Assembly (NCBI GenBank): GCA_018716225.1
Contig: DVKE01000029.1
Coordinates: 1-37,004 of the forward strand
Reading direction: 5' to 3'
Source of the DNA: Candidatus Onthousia faecigallinarum
GTDB taxonomy: Bacteria; Bacillota_I; Bacilli_A; RF39; UBA660
DNA length: 37,004 nucleotides
The notes beneath the pieces were generated by a model that saw only the letters and a program-made list of their open reading frames with translations, made no database searches and was not told where the DNA came from. A program made the translations under genes and the position numbers. Positions 30,866 to 37,004 of this stretch are shown piece after piece (positions within the stretch are counted from its first letter, which is position 1; each line of letters opens with the position of its first letter).

Positions 30866-32982
30866 ACTTCGACCAATTCATAAACTTCAATCGTATCTTG
30901 TTCTTTATAATCTTGGAAATTTTCTAACGTTAGACCACAATCCATTCCTTTGGTAACTTCCTTTACTTGATCTTTTTCATGTTGCAAGCTTTTAATCGAA
31001 CCATTATAGACCACAATTCCATCGCGAATCACTCTTGCTTTGCTATTTAATTTTACCGTTCCAGAAGTGACATGGCAACCAGCAATCATACCAATCTTTG
31101 AAAATTTAAATAATTGTCTTACTTCTAGTTCCCCAATAACTTTTTCTTCATAGACTGGTTCTAGCATTCCTTTCATCGCTTGTTCCATCTCTTCTACTAA
31201 TTTATAAATAATATCATACGTTCTAATTTCTACATTGTGCTCTTTGGCAATCTCTTGTACTTTACTGTTCGCCCGAACATTAAAACCAATAATAATCGCA
31301 TTAGAAGCTTTTGCTAGGACAACATCACTTTCGGTAATACCACCGACTCCACCACGGATAACATTTACTTTGACCCCTTCTACATCAATCTTCTCAAGTG
31401 ACTTTTTAACCGCTTCTAAGGAACCATTGACATCCGTTTTTAAAACAACATTAATTTCTTTTAATCCTTCATGAATTTGTCCAAACAAATCTTCTAAGGT
31501 CATACCAGTACGATTGGTATCTTTTTCTTTCGCTCTTAAAGCTCTTTCTTCGGCAATACTCTTCGCTTGCTTTTCGGTTTCAAAAGCCATGAATTTATCC
31601 CCAGCCGATGGAAGCGCCGAAAGCCCTGTAATCTCTACCGGCATGGAAGGAGTCGCTTCCACAATATTTTGGCCTTGATCATTTTTTAAAGTTCGAACCT
31701 TGCCATAGGTAGTACCTACTACAAGCGGATCCCCTAAACGAAGTGTTCCATTTTGAATTAATAAAGTAACTACACTGCCAACATGCTTATCCATTTGACT
31801 TTCCAAAACTGCACCTGTCGCATAACGAGAAGGATTGGCCTTTAATTCTAACATCTCTGCTACTAATAAAATGTTTTCTAGAAGTTCAGGAACTCCCTCC
31901 CCAGTGATAGCAGAGATTCGATTGACAATCGTATCACCACCCCACTCTTCTGGCGTAAGTCCTGTTTCTACTAACTCGGATAAGACCTTATCAATATTGG
32001 CATCTGGTTTATCAATCTTATTGATCGCTACAATAATAGGAACACCGGCTGCCTTAGCATGATCAATTGCTTCCTTCGTTTGAGGCATCACTCCATCATC
32101 CGCTGCCACAATAATAATAACAATATCTGTAACCGAAGCGCCACGTGCCCTCATCTCCGTAAAAGCTGCATGACCAGGTGTATCAATAAACGTAATCATC
32201 TTTCCATTGCATTTTACTTGATAAGCACCAATCGCTTGGGTGATACCTCCCGCTTCACCACTCGCGATACTACTTTTTCTTAAATAATCTAAAAGAGTTG
32301 TTTTTCCATGATCGACATGACCCATAATCGTAACAACAGGGGGTCTTTCTTGCAAATCCTCTTCTTTTTCCTCAATCTCATAATTTTCAAAATTTGAAAT
32401 ATCAGCTGTTTCTTCTCGCTTTACCGTTTTATTATAATCCAAAGCCAAAATCTCTACATCTTCAAAACGCAAAGGTTGGTTTACCGTAGCCATAATACCT
32501 AAGCCCATTAACTTCTTAATGATTTCAGCAGTAGAAACATTTAACTCCCGTGCTAGATCTCCTACGGTCATAGAATCTTTATAAAGAAGAACGTTTTCAT
32601 CCTGCACTTTGGCATTACTCTGTAATTTTGCACGATGTTTATAAATCTTCTTTCGCTCTTCTCTAAAATTAGTTTTATCCGATCCTTTGTTGACTTTTCC
32701 TTTCGCTTTGCCCACTTTGGCCGGTTTTTCCATCGCCAAATGAGAATCATAAGCAATCTGTTCTGCTTTTTCTTCCAAAGCAAAATTTTTCTCTAACTCA
32801 TTTTCCTCTTCACTTTCCTTTACATAATCTTCTTCATCTTGTAAAGAATTGTCTAGTAAAATAATCTCATCATCGGATAATACCCGATCAAGATCACTAT
32901 AATCCATCGCAAGTCGATCCATATGTTTGATGATTTCTTCTACACTTCGATTGGTATCTTCTGCGTATTCTTTAATATTCAT
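30856..32982 (-). CDS. infB: Translation initiation factor IF-2
   Basis: GTPase that places initiator tRNA on the 30S subunit. At 708 aa it has a short acidic/basic N-terminal extension, an IF2_N module (TVGDLARELNVSTAEIIKKL), then the G domain: GHVDHGKT (about 221-228), DTPGH, NKID and a SAITGEG G5. Domains II, III and IV follow, with IGFNVR and the C-terminal initiator-tRNA-binding barrel. ATG 32982 is chosen because GAGGTG lies 6 nt before it; the upstream GTG and ATG overlap that site. It ends AGA UAG UAG, showing that UAG is a true stop in this organism. Last gene of rimP-nusA-ylxR-infB. Confidence 0.96.
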   Translation of the reverse strand: MNIKEYAEDTNRSVEEIIKHMDRLAMDYSDLDRVLSDDEIILLDNSLQDEEDYVKESEEENELEKNFALEEKAEQIAYDSHLAMEKPAKVGKAKGKVNKGSDKTNFREERKKIYKHRAKLQSNAKVQDENVLLYKDSMTVGDLARELNVSTAEIIKKLMGLGIMATVNQPLRFEDVEILALDYNKTVKREETADISNFENYEIEEKEEDLQERPPVVTIMGHVDHGKTTLLDYLRKSSIASGEAGGITQAIGAYQVKCNGKMITFIDTPGHAAFTEMRARGASVTDIVIIIVAADDGVMPQTKEAIDHAKAAGVPIIVAINKIDKPDANIDKVLSELVETGLTPEEWGGDTIVNRISAITGEGVPELLENILLVAEMLELKANPSRYATGAVLESQMDKHVGSVVTLLIQNGTLRLGDPLVVGTTYGKVRTLKNDQGQNIVEATPSMPVEITGLSALPSAGDKFMAFETEKQAKSIAEERALRAKEKDTNRTGMTLEDLFGQIHEGLKEINVVLKTDVNGSLEAVKKSLEKIDVEGVKVNVIRGGVGGITESDVVLAKASNAIIIGFNVRANSKVQEIAKEHNVEIRTYDIIYKLVEEMEQAMKGMLEPVYEEKVIGELEVRQLFKFSKIGMIAGCHVTSGTVKLNSKARVIRDGIVVYNGSIKSLQHEKDQVKEVTKGMDCGLTLENFQDYKEQDTIEVYELVEVKR

Positions 32983-32998
32983 GCTCATCACCTCTTTC

Positions 32999-33262
32999 TT
33001 ATTTTTTCAAAATCTTTTCAATCTCCTCATAGATAGAATCTGGAATCTCACACTCCAATTTTCTACCCAAACTATTTTTTTTCTTCGCTTGTTCTAGTAT
33101 ACCAAGATCTTTTTTAATATATGCGCCTCTCCCGTTCATTTTTCCTGTTTCATCTACTTTTATTTCGCCTTCTTTCGTTTTAACGATTCGAAGAAGGTCT
33201 CTTTTCGGAAACTGTTCCCCACTTACAACACAAGTACGAAGAGGTATTTTCTTCTGCTTCAT
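32999..33262 (-). CDS. ylxR: YlxR/RnpM family RNA-binding protein
   Basis: An 87-aa protein of the YlxR family (DUF448), basic and RNA-binding, recently linked to RNase P control in B. subtilis. Motifs: PLRTCVVSGEQFPKRDLLRIV and the signature GKMNGRGAYIKKD. It keeps the standard place between nusA and infB, 13 bp after nusA and 16 bp before infB, so it is co-transcribed. In most Bacilli an L7Ae-type gene (ylxQ) follows; it is missing here. Confidence 0.93.
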   Translation of the reverse strand: MKQKKIPLRTCVVSGEQFPKRDLLRIVKTKEGEIKVDETGKMNGRGAYIKKDLGILEQAKKKNSLGRKLECEIPDSIYEEIEKILKK

Positions 33263-33275
33263 GTTATCACCTCAA

Positions 33276-34481
33276 TTATTCTGATTTGATATTAATTCCA
33301 GCATTACTCGCTTGTTCTTGCGTTTTAATGTCGATCTTATAATGCGTAAGGCGACTAGCAAGACGAGCATTTAATCCTTTCTTTCCAATTGCCAAAGAGA
33401 AATTATCTCCATTGGCAATGACAAGTGCTTCTTGTTTCTTAGCATCCGTAATCGCTACCGTTAAATCTTTGGCTGGAGATAAGGCATTGGCAATAAAAAC
33501 AGCAGGATCTTTGTCATAACGAACCACATCAATTTTCTCACCATGCAATTCTTCAATAATACGAGCGATCCGACTACCACGTTCCCCAATGCAAGCCCCA
33601 ATTGGATCGACTTTTGAATTCTCTGAATAAACAGCTACTTTACTACGATTACCAGGATCCCTTGCCACACTATAAAGTAAAACAGTTCCATCCGCAAGCT
33701 CTGGGATCTCTAATTCAAATAAACGCTTTACAAAGCCATAATGCGTTCTACTTAAAAGAATTAATAAATTTCTACCATTATTATCAACTTTTGTAACATA
33801 AACTTTAATTTGACTTCCCATTTCGATCTTTTCACCAGGAATAATATCTTTTTTTGGAAGAATTCCATTCGTTCTACCAAGATCAATATAATAATTATCC
33901 GTATCCTCCAAAGCTACTGTACCAACTAATAATTCATCTTGTTTGTCCCCAAACTCTTCCATAATACTATTTCTTTCTGCTTCTCTTATCTTTTGAACAA
34001 CCACTTGTTTGGCGGTAGAAGCAGCAACCCGACCAAAATCATGAGGAGTTACTTCCGTATCAATTGTATCGCCAATATTTAAACTTTTATTAATCTTACG
34101 CGCATCACTTAATTTAATTTCGCATTCAGGATTAAAGAAACTTATCTTCTCTTTTTCCTTTTCCTCTTGCTCTCCATCCTCTTTCGTAGTCTCTACTTCT
34201 TCTTCCTCTTCTTCATCCTCATCACTATAATGCTCAAAAAGATAATCTTCATATTCTTCTTTTGTCATCTTATCATCAGGAACAACTGTTAAATAGGAAT
34301 ATACTTTGATATCTCCTGTTTGTTCGTTAATGATAACTTTTACATTATTATTTTTGGTATTATAATTTTTCTTATAAGCAGAAGTTAGCGCTTGCTGCAT
34401 CGCATCAAATACAATTTGTTTATCAATATTTTTCTCTTTTACGATATTATCTACCGCTTTTAAAAACTCTTTATTATTCAC
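33276..34481 (-). CDS. nusA: Transcription termination/antitermination factor NusA
   Basis: RNA-polymerase-associated factor controlling pausing, termination and antitermination. At 401 aa it has an N-terminal polymerase-binding domain, S1 (ELLVGTVALEDTDNYYIDLG), KH1 (GACIGERGSRIARI) and KH2 (SLAIGKKGLNARLASRL), with no C-terminal acidic repeats, as in other Firmicutes. A lineage-specific acidic insert of about 30 residues (DEDEEEEEE...KEKEK) lies near residues 85-115 within the N-terminal domain. It starts with GTG, with GGAGAGG 6 nt upstream, and overlaps rimP by 8 nt. Autoregulation through the leader hairpin upstream of rimP is possible. Confidence 0.95.
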   Translation of the reverse strand: MNNKEFLKAVDNIVKEKNIDKQIVFDAMQQALTSAYKKNYNTKNNNVKVIINEQTGDIKVYSYLTVVPDDKMTKEEYEDYLFEHYSDEDEEEEEEVETTKEDGEQEEKEKEKISFFNPECEIKLSDARKINKSLNIGDTIDTEVTPHDFGRVAASTAKQVVVQKIREAERNSIMEEFGDKQDELLVGTVALEDTDNYYIDLGRTNGILPKKDIIPGEKIEMGSQIKVYVTKVDNNGRNLLILLSRTHYGFVKRLFELEIPELADGTVLLYSVARDPGNRSKVAVYSENSKVDPIGACIGERGSRIARIIEELHGEKIDVVRYDKDPAVFIANALSPAKDLTVAITDAKKQEALVIANGDNFSLAIGKKGLNARLASRLTHYKIDIKTQEQASNAGINIKSE

Positions 34482-34731
34482 TTTTTTCCTCTCCTTTTTC
34501 CTTTGAATGAATATCTAGAACATCAACATCATCTGCATAGTGCTTTTCATCGATTAAAGGATTAATGACCTTCGTTGCTTTCGTAATACGCTCTACATCG
34601 ATCACCGTATCACTATCTAATTCAATATTAAGGGAACGAATTCCCTCTTCCTCGGTATAATAAACATCACCCACAAACATATCAAGTTCCTTTAATGGTT
34701 CTTTTAATAACTGTTCAATCTTTTCTTTCAT
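34474..34731 (-). CDS. rimP: Shortened RimP (N-terminal domain only)
   Basis: 30S maturation factor. The ATG at 34731 has a perfect AAAGGAGG Shine-Dalgarno 5 nt upstream. A longer frame to 34803 runs through a hairpin and has no ribosome site. The product is 85 aa against about 150 for typical RimP. It keeps the N-terminal domain (VGDVYYTEEEGIRSLNIELD; DVERITKATKVINPLIDE, matching the acid-rich helix of the family) but ends in a KEKGEEKSE tail where the conserved LEVSSPG linker and SH3-like C-terminal domain should begin. No remnant of the second domain is seen before nusA, so this is a real domain loss rather than a nearby frameshift. Confidence 0.8.
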   Translation of the reverse strand: MKEKIEQLLKEPLKELDMFVGDVYYTEEEGIRSLNIELDSDTVIDVERITKATKVINPLIDEKHYADDVDVLDIHSKEKGEEKSE

Positions 34732-34746
34732 AAAGCCTCCTTTACC

Positions 34747-34780
34747 GAAAACAAAGAGTGGGATTTTTACATTCCCACTC
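34747..34780 (-). terminator. Attenuator-like hairpin in the rimP-nusA leader
   Basis: GAGTGGGA (34780-34773), 9-nt loop, TCCCACTC (34763-34756), then TTTGTTTTC. It begins about 8 nt after the predicted transcription start and ends before the rimP Shine-Dalgarno. That is the place for conditional termination in an operon encoding NusA itself. Confidence 0.7.
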
Positions 34781-34794
34781 CTTTCTTGATACCC

Positions 34795-34823
34795 ATTATA
34801 CACATTTTTTCTTGATTTGTCAA
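34795..34823 (-). promoter_or_regulatory. Promoter of rimP-nusA-ylxR-infB
   Basis: TTGACA (34823-34818), exactly 17 bp, TATAAT (34800-34795): a full consensus sigma-A promoter. Confidence 0.92.
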
Positions 34824-34887
34824 AAGCATTCTAATTCCAGCCCAAAAATGCCCTTATTTTATAATATTTTATCATAGTCTTTATTTC

Positions 34888-35511
34888 TTAGTACCTTTTA
34901 CTTTTTTTCAGAACCTTTTGAAGTGCTTTTTTAAAATTACTTTTGTCTTCTTCATTATTTGAATTTTTGACGCAATCCTTTTCCCCAAAGAATATTTTCC
35001 ATTTCGTATTACTATCTCTTTGATACTGTTTCTGCCTTTCTTCCCATTGCTTTTGACGTTCCTCACGTTCTCTTTGATACTGTTTCTGCCTTTCTTCTCG
35101 TTCTCTTTCATATCGTTTTAACTGTTCTTCCCAATCTTGTTGATGTTTTTTTCTTCTTTCTTCCCATACATCTTGCTGGTATTTCCTTGCATTAAAAAAT
35201 TCTTGATAAAATTCCCAAAAATTTTCTTCCCCTGTCTTATTTTTTGTAGTATTTTGTGAATAATCAGTCTGAGAAAAAAAAGAGCCTCTTTGCTGTCTAA
35301 ATTTGAAATCATATACTCTATCATATACTACTTTCTTACTTTCATCACTTAATGTTTGATAAGCAAGGGTGATTCTTTGCATCATTTCGGTTGTATCTTG
35401 ACTTGGATTATTATCTGGGTGATACTTCCGTGCCATTTGATAAAAAGCTTTTTTTATTTCTTCTTGCGAAGCGTTTCTACTTACTCCTAAAATTCCATAA
35501 TAATTATCCAT
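34888..35511 (-). CDS. J-domain (DnaJ-like) protein with a Gln/Arg/Glu repeat tail
   Basis: A 207-aa Hsp70 co-chaperone-like protein. Residues 1-68 are a complete J domain (YYGILGVSRNASQEEIKKAF, HPD motif in ARKYHPDNNP, AYQTLSDESKKVVYD). The glycine-rich and zinc-finger domains of true DnaJ are absent. The middle region is a charged helix containing the repeated unit EERQKQYQRE, which comes from a 54-bp DNA repeat. It ends in a Lys-rich tail. A DnaK-recruiting adaptor with a coiled-coil reach is the likeliest reading; its client is unknown. GGGGAGG precedes the ATG and a strong promoter lies upstream. Confidence 0.85.
   Translation of the reverse strand: MDNYYGILGVSRNASQEEIKKAFYQMARKYHPDNNPSQDTTEMMQRITLAYQTLSDESKKVVYDRVYDFKFRQQRGSFFSQTDYSQNTTKNKTGEENFWEFYQEFFNARKYQQDVWEERRKKHQQDWEEQLKRYEREREERQKQYQREREERQKQWEERQKQYQRDSNTKWKIFFGEKDCVKNSNNEEDKSNFKKALQKVLKKSKRY
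35015..35097. repeat. 54-bp-period direct repeat inside the J-domain gene
   Basis: A 29-bp sequence at 35015-35043 recurs exactly at 35069-35097, an offset of 54 bp or 18 codons, so copy-number change would stay in frame. It encodes the EERQKQYQ-type charged helix. Confidence 0.85.
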
Positions 35512-35539
35512 TAATAATACCTCCCCTTAAGTGAACTAT

Positions 35540-35568
35540 AGTATAACATGATATCTTATTTTTGTCAA
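35540..35568 (-). promoter_or_regulatory. Promoter of the J-domain gene
   Basis: TTGACA (35568-35563), 17-bp spacer, TATACT (35545-35540). Confidence 0.85.
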
Positions 35569-35613
35569 AAAAAGCATTGCCTTCTTGCTTTTTTCTTTAG
35601 AAAACAACACTTT

Positions 35614-36764
35614 TTACTGAGCAATCGGAAAATCAATTTTACCCATATGCTTATAATTCTTTACTTTTATATGTTTTAATTCTCTTGAATTATCAAAAGC
35701 AAAGAAATCTTTTACATCTTTATCTAACCATAAGTAAGGGCTTTCTTCACTTTCTATGATATCCATAATGCGTTTATCCAATCTACTATTTCTAATATAA
35801 GGAGTCTCTTCTAAATTTGGAACCGTCTCCGCCACATGAAAAATAAATCGAGACCTGTTTTATAAGCTTGAAAATCAGCCAAGTTATCCTTATATTGCGT
35901 TAATAATTCTCTATATCTTTTATAACGCTTTATTTGCTCTTCGATTCCCTCGATCTGATTCACATAGATATGAGCATCTTTAATGGAATAATTAATTTTT
36001 CCAGCTTCTAAATCAGCAACTTGCGCGATCATTTTTAAAAGTGTGGCATACTGTGTTACATTAAAAGGCAAGCCTAATGGAACATCACAACTACGCTGAT
36101 GGACGGATAAATTTAAAGTATCTCCCGTTACATCCCATTCTGTTGACCAAACACAAGAAGGAAGAACAGCAGAACGTAAAAACTCATCTTGCCATAAACT
36201 TTTTACCATTCTCCGATCATTTTTATTCGTTTTTAAAGTATTGATTAAGTTTTGCGTATGCTGATATCTCTTAGTAATAAAGCCATAAGCCGTTCCAATG
36301 GTATAAGCATATTCTTTTCCATAAAATTTAGCAGCTTAAATATTTTTTCCTTCAACCAAACTCTTAGCTTTCATAACATTACCATTTTCATCATATTTCG
36401 GCTTTAACTCTCCATTTGGATTTTCTACTGAAACACTAAAAGGATCTAAAACAACTACTTCTTTTTCTTTCTCATATTCCTCTGTGATTGGTTCATAAAT
36501 ACGATAAATTTCATCTGGATCAACCATCCACTCGTCCCAAATATGCACTCCCCGTTGATGTAAATCTCTCACATCATTCGATTGCATTTGCCAAATCCAA
36601 AGCATCTCTATAATTGCATTCTTATAATAGGTTTGCTTTGTCTGTAAGATAGGAAATTCTTCGCTTAAATTTATTTCAAAATTATAACTAGGAATTTTAA
36701 GAGTATTCACTCCCGTTCTATTTTCTACTTCAATACCCCTTTGTAATATCTCACTTGCTAACAT
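35614..36764 (-). pseudogene. thyA: Thymidylate synthase, broken
   Basis: The sequence is clearly ThyA (dUMP to dTMP): SEEFPILQTKQTYYKNAI, catalytic Cys in VLPSCVWSTEW, the phosphate-binding HQRSCDVPLGLPFN, and IKDAHIYVNQIEGI. Three lesions are seen. (1) At the 5' end the frame closes at a UAA five codons before ATG 36764, where IS-like sequence begins, so the normal N-terminus and promoter are gone and there is no Shine-Dalgarno. (2) UAA at 36338-36336 follows VEGKNI, and the same frame continues AAKFYGKEYAYTIGTAYG. (3) A one-base deletion in a T-run near 35835-35840 shifts LDLFF[H]VAETVPNLEE out of frame. The family product would be roughly 380 aa here. Any activity would need another thyA or thyX. 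Confidence 0.88.
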
Positions 36765-36777
36765 AATATAATCTTGA

Positions 36778-37004
36778 TGTTAGTATAAATATATAGACAC
36801 GAAAATCTGTCCAAATATGATATAATATAGTATCAAGTGAGGAAGAAGTGTCTATGGCAAAACAACAATATAAAAACTATGATGAAGAATTTAAAAAAAC
36901 GATAGTAAGTCTATATGAGTCAGGGAAGAAAATATCAGAATTATCAAGAGAATATGGCGTAGGACATACTAATATAAGAAATTGGATTAATAAATATCAA
37001 AAAA
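36778..37004 (+). mobile_element. IS3-type insertion sequence, left end (cut by window edge)
   Basis: Begins within a few bases of where thyA homology stops; a 5'-TG as in IS3 ends is at 36778. It contains the dyad GACA-N8-TGTC near 36796-36811, a TATAAT (36819-36824) and the start of an OrfA-type transposase gene. The right end and any target duplication lie outside the window. Confidence 0.65.
36854..37004 (+). CDS. IS3-family transposase OrfA, N-terminal part
   Basis: Fifty codons are visible, open to the window end: MAKQQYKNYDEEFKKTIVSL, then a helix-turn-helix KISELSREYGVGHTNIRNWI typical of the HTH_Tnp_1 domain in IS3-group OrfA proteins, which bind the terminal repeats. GAGGAAG precedes the ATG. 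Partial at the 3' end. Confidence 0.85.
   Translation, partial: MAKQQYKNYDEEFKKTIVSLYESGKKISELSREYGVGHTNIRNWINKYQK

Noticed and set aside
34474-34803. Longer rimP starting 24 codons upstream
   Set aside because: The extension runs through the leader hairpin and lacks a ribosome site, whereas the inner ATG has a perfect AAAGGAGG.
1-37004. CRISPR array or restriction-modification system
   Set aside because: No regularly spaced direct repeats, cas genes, methyltransferase or restriction motifs were seen anywhere in the window.

Overview
The window comes from a low-GC, Gram-positive-type bacterium using the standard code: infB ends in UAG UAG, truB ends in UGA, and tryptophan is UGG. The gene set (rimP-nusA-ylxR-infB, rbfA-truB, rpsO-pnp, rnr, an elongator tRNA-Met with encoded CCA) and the near-consensus TTGACA-N17-TATAAT promoters fit the Bacilli. 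The long uncharacterised repeat proteins suggest an uncultured gut lineage of the RF39/Mollicutes-neighbour kind. That placement is an inference.

Layout. 1-2905: RNase R (rnr) converging on a VOC-fold protein. About 3020-8700: a clearly more AT-rich integrated mobilizable element with a large serine recombinase, a MobV relaxase, a structured oriT-like spacer, and a cargo of one GNAT acetyltransferase divergent from two ASCH/PUA-fold proteins. The recombinase is preceded by a 25-codon leader ORF and an attenuator. 8742-8818: tRNA-Met. 8945-15634: accessory genes, namely an O6-alkylguanine-DNA methyltransferase, folA, a small membrane protein, a membrane-anchored EndA-like nuclease, a coiled-coil protein with an apparently leaderless mRNA, a short-chain dehydrogenase and a two-component system. 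15840-26921 (all minus): a translation/RNA block, rbfA - truB (with a VanY-type peptidase fused to its N-terminus) - ClpX-like ATPase - two large paralogous alpha-solenoid proteins - a lipoprotein broken by one UAG - rpsO - pnp. The usual ribF is absent. 27060-30842 (+): a giant protein of tandem about 75-residue HTH-like repeats ending in a sigma region 4-like module, inserted between rbfA and infB and split by one UAG. 30856-34823 (minus): infB, ylxR, nusA and a shortened rimP behind a consensus promoter and an attenuator-like hairpin. 34888-37004: a J-domain protein, a multiply broken thyA, and the start of an IS3-type element that appears to have removed the thyA 5' end.

The least explained parts are: (1) the operon joining a ClpX-like unfoldase (GYVG pore loop and VGF ClpP-docking tripeptide kept, zinc domain replaced) to two solenoid proteins through a leader-peptide attenuator; (2) the giant multi-HTH protein inside the nusA-infB-rbfA neighbourhood; (3) the VanY-TruB fusion; (4) the GNAT/ASCH/ASCH cargo driven by interlocking divergent promoters. 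Two separate loci (recombinase and solenoid operon) show the same arrangement: a tiny ORF with a strong Shine-Dalgarno whose 3' part forms the 5' arm of a terminator. Three ORFs (lipoprotein, giant HTH protein, thyA) carry single in-frame stops that leave the downstream frame intact. This suggests recent decay or base-calling error rather than a changed code.
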